NCBI GenBank assembly: GCA_000719025.1
Contig: JODP01000007.1
Coordinates: 1-64,000 of the forward strand
From: Kineosporia aurantiaca JCM 3230
GTDB taxonomy: Bacteria > Actinomycetota > Actinomycetes > Actinomycetales > Kineosporiaceae
Direction: 5' to 3'
DNA length: 64,000 nt
This document shows positions 25,824 through 34,657 of the stretch, piece by piece; the first letter of the stretch is position 1, and each line of letters starts with the position of its first letter. Below the pieces are notes generated by a model that made no database searches, was not told the origin of the DNA, and saw nothing but the letters and a program-made list of their open reading frames with translations. Made by a program: the position numbers and the translations under genes.

Positions 25824-27232
25824 GACGGCCTCACGTTCCGGGGGATGCGCAGGACGAACTGGGCCCCACCGGTCTCGGCCCGGGCGGCCGTGAGATCGCC
25901 ACCGTGCAGGCGAGCGTTCTCCAGGGCGATGGCCAGCCCCAGGCCACTGCCCGCACTACGCGAGCGGGCGGCGTCGGCCTTGTAGAACCGGTCAAAGACG
26001 TGGGTCAGGACAGCATCGTCCAGCCCCGGCCCGTGGTCGACAACCGTAATCAGCACCTGCGTCGGAGCCGGGAGGAGGCTGACCAGGACCGGTGGACGGC
26101 CGTGCCGGAAAGCGTTGGCGACCAGGTTGGCCAGGATGACGTCCAGGCGTCGGCGATCCAGGGGCAGCCAGAACTGCTCGGGCGCGGTCAGGATGACCTG
26201 ATCCAACCACGACCGGGCTCGCAGGCAGTCGCGGACCGCACTGACGAGCTCGACGTCCTCGATCCGCAGCGGAGCCGTTCCGGCATCGAAACGGGAAACT
26301 TCCATGAGGTCTTCCACCAGCCGGACCAGCCGGTGGGTCTCGGTGATGGCCAGGGTCGTGGACTCCTGGGCGGCCGGCTCGAGATCGTCGGTCACGGTGG
26401 ACAGGACGTCCATCACCGCCGTCAAGGTGCTCAGAGGAGTGCGCAGTTCGTGGGATACGTCGGCGGCGAACCGGCGGGCCTCGGCCTGCATCCGCTGCAT
26501 GGTCGTGATGGAGGCCTGCAACGACTCGGCCATCTCGTTGACGGTGACGGTCAGCTCGGCCAGCTCGTCGGCGCCCTGAGGCGCCGTACGCGCGCTGAGA
26601 TCCCCGCCGGCCAGCCGGCGCGCGGTATCGCGCAGGTCGCGCACCGGGCGCAACACACTGCCCGCCGCCAGCAGCGCCAGCAGGATCGCCAGGGGGACCA
26701 CGAGTGCCGCCGCACCGATCGAGGCCCGCGTGAGGTTTTCGACCTCGTGCTGAACCGGTCCGAGATCACGGACGGCGAAAACATCGACGCCGGAGGCCGT
26801 TCTCGTGCCGTTGGGGGCCGTGATGACGATCGCGGTGCCGATCAGGAGCAGAGGACGCCCGTGCACCGTGATCCGCTGACTGAACAACCGGGCCCGGGTA
26901 CGCACGGCTTGGCGCATGGTCTCGGTGATGACGTCGATGTCGGCACCGGAATCCGAACGCAGATCCCGGTACGTGACGAGCGTGTCCGCGCCGACCGCCG
27001 TGCGCAGACGATCCAGCGCGCTCTGGTCCGGGGGATAGGTGAGGGTCGGTGCGATGACGCTGATCTGATCACTGAAGTCCTGGACCAGTTGACCCTGACT
27101 GGAGGCGACCAGGGCCCGGCTGGCCGATCGGGTGGCGGCCCACACCGACGCGGTGGCGCCGAGCAGGGTGACCAGGATGAAAGCGGCCAGCAGGCGGGCC
27201 CGCAGGCCGCGGGGCCACGGTCTCCAGGTCAC
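25820..27232 (-). CDS. sensor histidine kinase
   Basis: 470 residues. TM1 (about 12-34, LLAAFILVTLLGATASVWAA), an extracytoplasmic sensor region of about 140 residues, TM2 (about 178-198), HAMP (about 200-250), HisKA with FAADVSHELRTPLSTL (phospho-accepting His at about 261), and a HATPase_c domain with NLVANAFRHG, VDHGPGLDD and GSGLGLAIALENARLHGG. Architecture and operon order (regulator, kinase, GerMN lipoprotein) parallel MtrAB-LpqB and CseBC-CseA, which respond to cell-envelope state. The gene overlaps its response regulator by four bases and the lipoprotein by four bases, so the three are expressed as one unit. Confidence 0.93.
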   Translation of the reverse strand: MTWRPWPRGLRARLLAAFILVTLLGATASVWAATRSASRALVASSQGQLVQDFSDQISVIAPTLTYPPDQSALDRLRTAVGADTLVTYRDLRSDSGADIDVITETMRQAVRTRARLFSQRITVHGRPLLLIGTAIVITAPNGTRTASGVDVFAVRDLGPVQHEVENLTRASIGAAALVVPLAILLALLAAGSVLRPVRDLRDTARRLAGGDLSARTAPQGADELAELTVTVNEMAESLQASITTMQRMQAEARRFAADVSHELRTPLSTLTAVMDVLSTVTDDLEPAAQESTTLAITETHRLVRLVEDLMEVSRFDAGTAPLRIEDVELVSAVRDCLRARSWLDQVILTAPEQFWLPLDRRRLDVILANLVANAFRHGRPPVLVSLLPAPTQVLITVVDHGPGLDDAVLTHVFDRFYKADAARSRSAGSGLGLAIALENARLHGGDLTAARAETGGAQFVLRIPRNVRPS

Positions 27233-27918
27233 AGGGGCCCGAAGCGGTAGCCGAATCCCCGCACGGTCTGGACGTATTCCGGGACGGCCGGATTAGCCTC
27301 GATCTTGGCCCGCAACCGTTGCACACAATTGTCCACCAGTCGCGAGTCACCGAGATAGTCGTGCTCCCACACCTCCCGCAGCAGCTGCTGACGGCTGAAC
27401 ACCTGCTCAGGAGAACCCGAAAGGGTCAGCAGCAGGCGCAGCTCGGTCGCCGTCAGGTCGACGTTCACGCCCTGCACCGACACGGTCAGGGCCGTGGTGT
27501 CGATCTGCAGGTCACGATGAGTGCGCATCCGGCCGGCCGAGGGCCCTTCCGGGGCGCCCACTCCCCGCCGCAGGACGGCCCGGATCCGTGCGTCGATCAC
27601 CGCGGGCTGGGCTGGTTTGACCACGTAGTCGTCGGCTCCGGCGGCCAGCCCTCCGACCACATCGAAATCGTCGCCGCGAGCGGTGAGCATGATGACCGGG
27701 ACCTCACCCTCCGCTCGCAGGCGACGGCAGACCTCGAAACCGTCGATTCCGGGCAGCATGACGTCCAGGACCACCAGGTCCACCGGCTGGCGACGGAACT
27801 CGTGCAGGCCGTCCTCTCCGTTGGGCGCTGTGCGGATCTCGTGCCCGTAACGGCTCAGGGCCAGGTCCAGACCCCGCCGGAGCAGCGGGTCATCCTCGAT
27901 GAGCAGCACGGAAACCAC
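27229..27918 (-). CDS. OmpR/PhoB-type response regulator
   Basis: 229 residues. The receiver domain (VLLIEDDPLLRRGLDLAL, phospho-accepting Asp at about 52 in LVVLDVMLPGIDGF, VIMLTARGD with Thr, and Lys in DDYVVKPAQP) is followed by an OmpR winged helix (about 130-229: LDLTATELRLLLTL-like strand and recognition helix, RLVDNCVQRLRAKIE, YVQTVRGFGYRF). The start is placed at GTG 27918, five codons before LIEDDP; upstream frame to 28011 lacks homology and covers the promoter. It heads the regulator-kinase-GerMN operon and is divergent from the SGNH lipoprotein, a likely target. Confidence 0.92.
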   Translation of the reverse strand: MVSVLLIEDDPLLRRGLDLALSRYGHEIRTAPNGEDGLHEFRRQPVDLVVLDVMLPGIDGFEVCRRLRAEGEVPVIMLTARGDDFDVVGGLAAGADDYVVKPAQPAVIDARIRAVLRRGVGAPEGPSAGRMRTHRDLQIDTTALTVSVQGVNVDLTATELRLLLTLSGSPEQVFSRQQLLREVWEHDYLGDSRLVDNCVQRLRAKIEANPAVPEYVQTVRGFGYRFGPL

Positions 27919-28028
27919 GCGCTCAGTATGCCGGGCGCAGATGGACCCAGGCGCTCGTCCTGGTGCTTGCGACACGACCGGGACACAGCGAAGGTCGGTG
28001 CGGGACATCACCCCAGGACGCTGGACCC

Positions 28029-28799
28029 ATGACGACGAAACGACGACTGATTCCTTTCGTGGCCGCGTCCCTGATGCTGGTGACCGCGGCCTGTACCGCC
28101 AACTCGAGCTCCTCCTCTCCCGCGGCGGCGGGGCTTCCGGCTGAAGCGGGAGCCTCGGGCCCCCACCGGGTGGTCCTGGTGGGCGACTCGGTGGCCGCCG
28201 GTCTGGCGCTGCCGTTGCGGGAGGCGTTCGCAGCGGGTGGGGTGCAGTTCCAGTCGTTGGCGGCCGACGGTGGGGGAGCGGTGGTCGGTCCGGTTTCCGC
28301 GCAGGTCTGGAAGGACCTGCCCAAGGATCTGGCTGCGGCCGCGCCGGACACGGTCGTGTACCAGATCACCACGTACGACTGGGGGACCGAGAAGCAGCAG
28401 GAGACCGGCTACCGGCGACTGCTGAGCGCTGTCACCGACGTCGGTGCCGACCTCCTGATCGTCACCATGCCCCCGATCAAGGCGGATGACTTCTACCGCC
28501 CGCATCTGAAGGAGCTCGGGCACGCCACCCAGGCCGCGCAGAAGGTCGCCGATGCCTCCGACGGTAAAGCCGTTGTGCTCGACGCGAGCCAGGTATGGGG
28601 GGCCACCTACCAGCAGACCAGGGACGGCACGGCCGACCGCAGTTCGGACGGCATCCATGTCTGTCCGCAAGGCGCGGCCCGCTTCACCAGCTGGTTCTTG
28701 GAGGAGATGGCCCGGCAGCACACAGGGTTCGCTGCTCCCGCCGCCAACGAATGGGCCAACACCGGCTGGGCCGGTGACAAGCACTTCATCGGCTGCTGA
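28029..28799 (+). CDS. SGNH/GDSL-type lipoprotein
   Basis: 256 residues from ATG 28029. The signal peptide ends in LMLVTAACTA (lipobox, Cys at about 22), then a Ser/Ala-rich spacer. The catalytic domain has block I RVVLVGDSVAAG (Ser at about 54) and the late Asp/His block SSDGIHVCPQGA, as in SGNH hydrolases and the SGNH domain of AT3 acyltransferases. It probably removes or transfers acyl groups on a cell-surface glycan. It lies about 2.7 kb from a plus-strand AT3 gene that lacks its own SGNH domain, and directly divergent from the response regulator, so all these genes may form one envelope-modification locus. Confidence 0.85.
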   Translation: MTTKRRLIPFVAASLMLVTAACTANSSSSSPAAAGLPAEAGASGPHRVVLVGDSVAAGLALPLREAFAAGGVQFQSLAADGGGAVVGPVSAQVWKDLPKDLAAAAPDTVVYQITTYDWGTEKQQETGYRRLLSAVTDVGADLLIVTMPPIKADDFYRPHLKELGHATQAAQKVADASDGKAVVLDASQVWGATYQQTRDGTADRSSDGIHVCPQGAARFTSWFLEEMARQHTGFAAPAANEWANTGWAGDKHFIGC

Positions 28800-29134
28800 C
28801 GGGATTACGGAGCCGGCCAGCGGTTTTCGTGGGCTCAGTCGGTCCGGGACAGGGGCGGCCGTCTCTGGCGAGATCTGCTGGTCTGCTGCCGTGCGGGTAC
28901 CTGTGCCCCGGTGTTCCGGTTACGCGATTTCTCGGTCCGCCAGAAGCGGTCGACGATCTTCGGTAGGTTCTGCGGCTCGATGCGGTACCGCAATCGGTGA
29001 CGCGGATCAGCAGCCGTCCCCTGCGACGGACCTCCTCAGCCGTCACCGAGGTCCCGGATGGGCTGGATCGATTCGCGGGCCTGCCTAGAGCGACTCCGGG
29101 ATGGTCGTGGGCTGCCGGGTGATCGGCTGCGTCG
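28800..29134. other. intergenic stretch without a recognised gene
   Basis: About 335 bases between the convergent SGNH and secreted-protein genes. Only short, unconvincing open frames are present, and I could not identify a clear terminator hairpin. Confidence 0.4.
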
Positions 29135-29692
29135 TCACCCGTGTGGGGTGAACTGCACCGTCAGCACGACATCCGTGAGCGCGGCAGAAAACGTGCCCAC
29201 CTTCTGGGGTACCGGGATGGAGACCACGGGACTGAATCGGTAGGTCTCGTTCTTACGGAGCGAGGCGGCCACGAACTGCACGCTGGTGGACGTGGATTGC
29301 GGACTTCTGGGCAGCGGGGCAGGCGTACGTGGTCGCGTCTTGGCGGGCACTCTCGGCGCCTCGGCGGTAGCGACGTGCACATAGGTGGTGGCTGACGTCG
29401 CCCCGCGGGTGCGGTAGCGGAACGACATGGTGATCAGCGCGTCGTAGGTGCCCACGGACGAGGTGGTCCCGGGAGTGTGGACGATCAGTGGGTCCACGCC
29501 CCCATACCCGCCAGCAATATCCGTCTCGCCCCTACTTTCAGTGGCGATTGGTCCACTTGTGTAGGTGCGCGTGGCCTGCAAGGGTTCCCACAAATGCGTG
29601 GGTACCGGTTGCTCGCCCACTGCACCGGCCGCCCCCGCACTGGCCGTGCCCACCAGCGCTGCCGCGAAGATGACAGGAATGCTTTTCCTCAT
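29135..29692 (-). CDS. secreted protein of unknown function
   Basis: 185 residues from ATG 29692, preceded by GGGGGAG. A Sec signal peptide (RKSIPVIFAAALVGTASAGA, cleavage after about AGA) precedes a beta-rich mature domain with no cysteine pattern and a Pro/Thr-rich stretch near RTPAPLPRSPQSTS. It ends in FSAALTDVVLTVQFTPHG. No family recognised. The upstream frame starts at 29725 but would put 11 polar residues before the signal, so the inner ATG is preferred. It is divergent from another small secreted protein at 29992. Confidence 0.65.
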   Translation of the reverse strand: MRKSIPVIFAAALVGTASAGAAGAVGEQPVPTHLWEPLQATRTYTSGPIATESRGETDIAGGYGGVDPLIVHTPGTTSSVGTYDALITMSFRYRTRGATSATTYVHVATAEAPRVPAKTRPRTPAPLPRSPQSTSTSVQFVAASLRKNETYRFSPVVSIPVPQKVGTFSAALTDVVLTVQFTPHG

Positions 29693-29991
29693 GCCGGACT
29701 CCCCCGATGAACGACTGAGCGGCACACGTTAGCGCCGGGCACCGTCGTCCTCGCGCAGCCAGGTTCTTCTTCCGCGCGTCGGGACCCTTTCGATGCCTGT
29801 TTGAAACCGGCAAGACGTGACCAGCGCCGAGCGCCGGGCTTCACTCACGATCCAGCCCTCCCACTGCTCTACACCACCCGCATACCGGTTCTCCCGCACG
29901 AAGTGCTTCCCGTCAGAGAAAGTCAAGTGTCGATCCAGTGGCGACGGACAGGCTGTGCGGGGTCTGCCTGATCCCTGGAGGAAGTTCTACT

Positions 29992-30372
29992 GTGAAACTC
30001 AAGATCCGATCCCTCGTCGCGGCTGTGTGCCTGGCGGCTGGACTGGGGATAGTCGCTGTGCCGATGGCACAGTCTGCGAGTGCGGCCACCGCGATGAACG
30101 TGTTCCTCTGCAACGCCGGCAGTGACTTCACCGTTTCGGCCGAGATCATCTACCAGGGCGCCAGTCAGACGGTGACCCTGAAGAAGGGGAGTGGCTGCGT
30201 CCAGAAGAGCCTGTACCCGTGGACGAACATACTCTTCACGTTGAAGAGCACGACGGGCAAGACCTGGCTGGTGCCCGCCAGTTTCCGGGTGAACAGCGCC
30301 TGCGGTTACTGGCAGTCGTACCAGTTCTCGGGAACGTACGCCCAGCAGGGCAATTTCACGACAACGTGCTGA
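29992..30372 (+). CDS. small secreted cysteine-containing protein of unknown function
   Basis: 126 residues from GTG 29992, with GGAGGA eight bases upstream. The signal peptide KLKIRSLVAAVCLAAGLGIV leads to a cut near SASA-A. The mature part of about 95 residues has four Cys: one early (FLCNAG), one mid (GSGCVQKS), one in NSACGYWQSY and one as the very last residue (FTTTC). This spacing suggests two disulphides in a compact extracellular beta domain. AT content is higher than in neighbouring genes. No homologous family is recognised; a secreted inhibitor or signalling role is possible but unsupported. Confidence 0.65.
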   Translation: MKLKIRSLVAAVCLAAGLGIVAVPMAQSASAATAMNVFLCNAGSDFTVSAEIIYQGASQTVTLKKGSGCVQKSLYPWTNILFTLKSTTGKTWLVPASFRVNSACGYWQSYQFSGTYAQQGNFTTTC

Positions 30373-30999
30373 CCTGAACCATGGCCCGCGTCTGGTTCGA
30401 GGACCCGGCGCGGGCTCCGGTCCAGCCCACCCAGCACCCTTCACCCAGCCTTCCGGCCACTGGTGACCAGCGTTCTCGGCCGCCATCCGAAACTCACCAA
30501 AAGCAGGACGTCCGTGCCCTCCGGACTCTCAGTGCTCGTCCTGGCGTTACTTAATCAGCACGCTGATGCGCCGTCGGCGCGCTCGCGGTTCACCCGCTGA
30601 GCCATGTTCTAGCCCTTCCATCAGGTCCTGTTCTCCCGGATGTGTCGGCGATCACGACCCAGAACGCACCGAGCGTCCCTGATGCTGGAGGTGAGATGTG
30701 ATCCCACGTCTGCTCCCATGGACCCCAACGGCGCTGGATTTCGCCGTGAACTAGTGCGACCTGGCGCGAGCCGTAGCCGAACTGTCCAGAGCGGGAACCC
30801 CCCCGGCTCCAACCCGTCCGGCAGGACGTAGTCGCCGCAGGTATCGAAGCGCCGACGAGCGGATGCGGGGCTGGTTCGGTCGGACGACCGAAGCACACGA
30901 CGTCCGTGATCACGTGGACGCTGAGCGACGTCTCGACGATCGTGAACGGTGCTGCGCCGCCGAGCGCTCTAAACATCGCCCTCCACCTACACTGTCGAC
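30373..30999. other. intergenic stretch without a recognised gene
   Basis: About 630 bases. Both strands have open frames but none shows a start with binding site or a known motif. The last bases hold the putative promoter of the gene at 31000. Confidence 0.4.
30988..30993 (+). promoter_or_regulatory. possible -10 box for a leaderless transcript
   Basis: TACACT ends seven bases before the ATG at 31000, and there is no Shine-Dalgarno sequence in between. This is the spacing of leaderless actinobacterial promoters, in which transcription starts at the A of the start codon. The -35 box is not clear. Confidence 0.35.
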
Positions 31000-31413
31000 A
31001 TGACCGAGGCCCTTGACGCGCGCTCCGAATGGGGCCGGTTCGCTCCCGATTCCGTGGAACGGCGCATGCTGGACCACACCGGGGCCACGCTGGGGCTCGT
31101 CCTGCGCCCCCGCACGGTCGTCCTGGACCGCGCTCGCGTCGAGGTCGAGGGCATCGATGTGGGCGGTCGTGTGGTGGTGCAGCTCGTGGCCAACCAGGGC
31201 GCCTACAAGCCGGCGTGGCGGAACAAGGTCATGGCAGACCTGTTCAAGCTGCTGTGGTTACGCCAGGCCGTCCCGGGCGTGGAGCGGGCCGTCCTGGTGG
31301 TCGCTCAACCGGCCTCGCGCGCGCTCGCGGGATGGGTGGCGGTGGCCGCTGCGGACCTCGGCGTCGAAGTGCTGCTCTGGGACGGAAAGGTCGCCACACC
31401 TTCGTCCCGCTGA
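31000..31413 (+). CDS. hypothetical protein, possibly nuclease-fold
   Basis: 137 residues with coherent codon use and an alternating strand/helix pattern: TVVLDRARVEVEGIDVGGRV, VVQLVANQGAYKPAWRNKVM, VERAVLVVAQPASRALAGWV, LGVEVLLWDG. The order of a strand with a charged pair (VEVEG), a QLVAN strand and a LVVAQ strand is loosely like restriction-endonuclease-fold proteins, but no PD-(D/E)xK motif is secure. It is probably leaderless. About 190 bases separate it from the ABC operon at 31600, so it may not be part of it. Confidence 0.55.
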   Translation: MTEALDARSEWGRFAPDSVERRMLDHTGATLGLVLRPRTVVLDRARVEVEGIDVGGRVVVQLVANQGAYKPAWRNKVMADLFKLLWLRQAVPGVERAVLVVAQPASRALAGWVAVAAADLGVEVLLWDGKVATPSSR

Positions 31414-31599
31414 TACCATATGTCCGCCTTGTCCGTTTACATGATCGCAACGAAAAGTGGTGCGGGTGTGTAATGCGGGCCTTCCATTCTCGATGTCGGC
31501 AGCGGATTTCCGCGTCGCAGACGATCCCGAGCTCGCGACGCACGCTCTCCGCCATACGAGACCGAGCATGCGCGTGCTCGCCGACGGTATGGAGGACGG

Positions 31600-32427
31600 A
31601 TGACCACAGCAGCGGTCCGGGTAGATGCGGTGCGCAAGGTGTACGGCGAGGGACCGGCCGCCATGGTTGCCCTCGACGACGTCGAGCTCACCGTCCAACC
31701 GGGGCGGTTCGTGTCGCTCATCGGTCCCAGTGGATGCGGCAAGTCGACGCTGCTGCGTCTGGTCGCGGGCCTCGAGCCGGCCGACCGCGGTACCGTCCAG
31801 GTGCACGGTGTGCCGCCGGCGCAGGCCTGCGCCGCCAAGCTGATCGGCCTGGTGCCCCAGACCCCGGCCCTCTTGCCCTGGCTCACCGTGCTGCAGAACG
31901 TCTCCCTCGTCGGGCGGGTCAACCGCGGGGCCGGCCGCCGGCGCGCAGCCATCGGGGATCTCACGGAGCGGCGCTCGGACAGTGGTCCTGACCTGCCGCA
32001 GCTGCTGCGCATGGCGGGACTCGGCGAGGCGATGGACAAGCTCCCGGCCCAGCTCTCCGGCGGGATGCAGCAGCGGGCCGCGATCGTGCGCGCGTTCGGC
32101 CTGCGCCCCGACGTCCTGCTGATGGACGAGCCGTTCTCGGCGCTGGACGAGTTCACCCGCGAGAGCCTCCAGGACCAGCTGCTCGACCTCTGGGACGAAC
32201 TGCGCACGACCGTGCTGTTCGTGACGCACTCGGTCTCCGAGGCGGTCCGGATGTCGGACACCGTGGTGGTGATGGCCCCCGGCCCCGGCCGGATTGTCGA
32301 CGTCATCGACATCGACCTGCCCCGGCCGCGGAACCAGCGACTGTTCGAGGAACCGCGGTTCCACGAGTACGAGAACCTGGTCCGGACGAGGCTGCACAGC
32401 GCCTGGCGCGCGACGGACGCGGCCTGA
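31600..32427 (+). CDS. ABC transporter ATP-binding protein (nitrate/sulfonate/pyrimidine-type)
   Basis: 275 residues. Walker A GPSGCGKST, Q-loop GLVPQTPALLPW, signature LSGGMQQR, Walker B VLLMDEPFSALD and H-loop VTHSVSEAVRMSD are all present, with the C-terminal pattern of the SsuB/TauB/ThiZ group. An Arg/Gly-rich insertion (about 108-125) precedes the helical subdomain. It energises uptake with the permease at 32441 and the binding protein at 33433. First gene of an eight-kilobase operon whose other products are flavin-dependent oxygenases, so the importer should bring in their substrate. Confidence 0.92.
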   Translation: MTTAAVRVDAVRKVYGEGPAAMVALDDVELTVQPGRFVSLIGPSGCGKSTLLRLVAGLEPADRGTVQVHGVPPAQACAAKLIGLVPQTPALLPWLTVLQNVSLVGRVNRGAGRRRAAIGDLTERRSDSGPDLPQLLRMAGLGEAMDKLPAQLSGGMQQRAAIVRAFGLRPDVLLMDEPFSALDEFTRESLQDQLLDLWDELRTTVLFVTHSVSEAVRMSDTVVVMAPGPGRIVDVIDIDLPRPRNQRLFEEPRFHEYENLVRTRLHSAWRATDAA

Positions 32428-32440
32428 GGAGACCGACACG

Positions 32441-33286
32441 ATGAGCGCCACCAGTACCTCCTCCACGTCCACAGCGACCACGGCCACGGCCGAAGCTCAA
32501 GGACGCGTCGCCCGCCTACGGGTTCCGGGCTGGCTGCGACCCAGCGTCTGGTCACCCCTCGTCCTGATGCTCGTTCTCCTGGGCCTTCTCTGGCAGATCG
32601 GTGCGAAGAAGCTCCCGTACTTGCTGCCGCCCCTGTCCGCGGTGCGGGAGACCCTCACCACGCAGCTGTCGTACTACCTGCACAACGCGGGCATCACCCT
32701 GGCGGAGTCCCTCGCCGGCCTCGGGATCGGATTCGTGGCGGCGTTCGTCCTGGCCGTGCTGACCAGTGAGCTGCCGGTGGTCCGGCGGGCCGTGATGCCC
32801 ATCGCGATCGTCCTGAACGTGACACCGCTCGTGGCCATCGCCCCGGCCCTCGTGGTGGCGTTCGGGTTCGGCCCGCTGCCCAAACTGATCATCACGGCCC
32901 TCATCTGCTTCTTCCCGATCCTCATCAACACCGCCGCGGGCCTGCGCTCGGTCCCTCAGCCGGTGCTGCAGGTGTACCGGACGATCGACGCCTCCCGCCT
33001 CGAGATGCTCATCCACCTCCGGATCCCGAACGCCCTGCCGTTCGTGTTCGCGGCCCTGCGGATCGTGTTCCCGCTGTCGATCATCGGTGCCGTCGTCGCC
33101 GAGCTGTCCGCGTCGGGGTCGACCGGTGGCCTGGGCACCGTCATCAGCACGGCATCGTCGATGAACCAGCTCGCCGTCGTCTACGCCGCGATCGCGATCC
33201 TGGCGGTGATGGGGGTTGCGCTGCTCGCCATCATCACCGTCGTCGAGCAGCGCGTCCTGCACTGGCACCGGACCGCGAACGACTGA
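32441..33286 (+). CDS. ABC transporter permease (nitrate/sulfonate/pyrimidine-type)
   Basis: 281 residues, ATG 32441 with GAGGAGACC upstream, 13 bases after the ATPase gene. A Ser/Thr-rich N-terminus is followed by six predicted membrane helices. The EAA-type cytoplasmic loop that contacts the ATPase is visible as YRTIDASRLEMLIHLRIPNA (about 186-205), then LPFVFAALRIVFPLSIIGAV. It belongs to the BPD_transp_1 family in the SsuC/TauC/ThiX/RibX group, which import sulfonates, pyrimidines or riboflavin precursors. Ligand choice rests with the binding protein encoded next. Confidence 0.92.
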   Translation: MSATSTSSTSTATTATAEAQGRVARLRVPGWLRPSVWSPLVLMLVLLGLLWQIGAKKLPYLLPPLSAVRETLTTQLSYYLHNAGITLAESLAGLGIGFVAAFVLAVLTSELPVVRRAVMPIAIVLNVTPLVAIAPALVVAFGFGPLPKLIITALICFFPILINTAAGLRSVPQPVLQVYRTIDASRLEMLIHLRIPNALPFVFAALRIVFPLSIIGAVVAELSASGSTGGLGTVISTASSMNQLAVVYAAIAILAVMGVALLAIITVVEQRVLHWHRTAND

Positions 33287-33432
33287 GCCCCATGCGCCCC
33301 CCCGGCACCTCGGTGCCGCTGGGTGGCGCGAGCCTGCCCGCGCGCAGCGAGATGCGCCAGCAGGACCACGTTCCCGCACCCTCTATCACCCGTCCTGCCC
33401 TGCCCCGCCTTCCCTTCCCATAGGAGCGACCC

Positions 33433-34557
33433 ATGCAGCACCAAGCCCTCAAGCCCCGCACCAAGGCCGTGCTCGCGGCCCTTGCCGTCACCGGCCTCGC
33501 CGTTTCGCTCACCGCCTGCGGAAGTGACTCCAGTGGGGGCAGCTCATCCGCTCAGGGCAGCGCAATCTCTTCCGAGCGGTGTGAGCAGAACAAGGCCGCG
33601 GGGAAGATCACCTACCTTTCCGGCTACCAGTACCAGTCGTCGGCCTCGATCCTCGAGTACATCGCGGCGGACAAGCTCGGCTACTTCAAGGACCTCTGCC
33701 TCGACGTGACGCTGAAGCCCGGATCCGGGGACACCGCGCAGAACACCAAGCTCCTGGCCAGTGGCCAGGCCACCGTGTCGGCCGTCGCCGAGCAGGACCT
33801 CATCCAGGCCCGCGCGAACGGCATCGACATCACCGGGATCTCGTCCTACTCCGACGCCGGGCTCGACATCCTCATGACCAACAAGGACATCAGCGATCTC
33901 AAGCAGCTCGACGGCAAGGTCGTCGGGCACAAGGGCTACGTGCCCGCCTCCGTCGAGGCGATGATGGTCAAGGCCGGCGTGGACTGGGACTCCCTCAAGC
34001 TCGTGAAGGAGGGGTACGACCCGTCGGTCCTGCCGCGCAAGCAGAACGGCCTCGAGGCCCTGACCGGCTTCGTGTCCAACGAGCCGAACCTGCTCAAGGC
34101 GGCCGGTGACGACGTCACCGTGTGGCAGCCGGTCGACTACGACATCCCTTCCTCGATCGGCGCCATGGCGGTGAACCCGGCCTTCGCCAAGGCGCACCCC
34201 ACCGCGGTCGAGGACGTCCTGCGCGCGGCCCTGCACGCCTACGAGTTCTGCTCCTCCAGCGACGCGCACGTGCAGCAGTGCGTCGGGTACGCCGCGAAAC
34301 TTTCCGGCGCCACGTACGACAAGGCGCAGAACGCCAAGATCTGGACCACCGAGACCAAGGTCATCGCGGACAACCCGACGCCGGGCCAGCCGCTCGGCGG
34401 CATCGATCCGGCGAACGTGGGCAAGCTTCTAGACATGCTGCACCAGTTCGGGATCGTGAAGAGCTCCGTGACCGCTGAGAATGCCCAGAGCTGGTTCACC
34501 AACGAGTACATCGACGCGGTCACGAAGGACGGCAAGACCGTCTGGCCCGCGCCGTGA
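33433..34557 (+). CDS. ABC transporter substrate-binding lipoprotein, NMT1/THI5-like
   Basis: 374 residues from ATG 33433 (TAGGAGCGA upstream). The signal peptide ends at VSLTACGSD (Cys29). The mature domain is of the NMT1/THI5-like type: ILEYIAADKLGYFKDLCLDV, TKLLASGQATVSAVAEQDL, DLKQLDGKVVGHKGYV. Relatives bind hydroxymethylpyrimidine-type compounds, riboflavin (RibY), nitrate or alkylsulfonates. The long C-terminal region with extra Cys (EFCSSSDAHVQQC) is shared with putative heterocycle-binding members. Taken with the RutA/RutB-like genes downstream, a pyrimidine- or flavin-like ligand is favoured, but this is inference. Confidence 0.88.
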   Translation: MQHQALKPRTKAVLAALAVTGLAVSLTACGSDSSGGSSSAQGSAISSERCEQNKAAGKITYLSGYQYQSSASILEYIAADKLGYFKDLCLDVTLKPGSGDTAQNTKLLASGQATVSAVAEQDLIQARANGIDITGISSYSDAGLDILMTNKDISDLKQLDGKVVGHKGYVPASVEAMMVKAGVDWDSLKLVKEGYDPSVLPRKQNGLEALTGFVSNEPNLLKAAGDDVTVWQPVDYDIPSSIGAMAVNPAFAKAHPTAVEDVLRAALHAYEFCSSSDAHVQQCVGYAAKLSGATYDKAQNAKIWTTETKVIADNPTPGQPLGGIDPANVGKLLDMLHQFGIVKSSVTAENAQSWFTNEYIDAVTKDGKTVWPAP

Positions 34558-34569
34558 GCCCGAGCGGAG

Positions 34570-34590
34570 CCGCACGTTCTGAGCGTGCGG
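34570..34590 (+). terminator. short GC hairpin between binding-protein and oxygenase genes
   Basis: CCGCACG and CGTGCGG form a perfect seven-base stem with a seven-base loop, 12 bases after the binding-protein stop. There is no following U-run, so it is more likely an mRNA stabiliser or partial attenuator that allows higher expression of the binding protein than of the downstream enzymes. Confidence 0.45.
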
Positions 34591-34657
34591 TTCCCGGATC
34601 GGCCGAGGCCCAGTACTGAACCGGAACCTGCATCACATCCAGAGAGGCGGCGCCCCC

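Noticed and set aside
25904..27250. A plus-strand frame of 448 codons opposite the histidine kinase
   Set aside because: Gln/Gly/Arg-rich antisense reading without motifs; the kinase domains are unambiguous on the minus strand.
31414..31599. Possible FMN riboswitch before the catabolic operon
   Set aside because: I looked for the conserved RFN-element blocks and hairpins and found none; control is probably protein-based.
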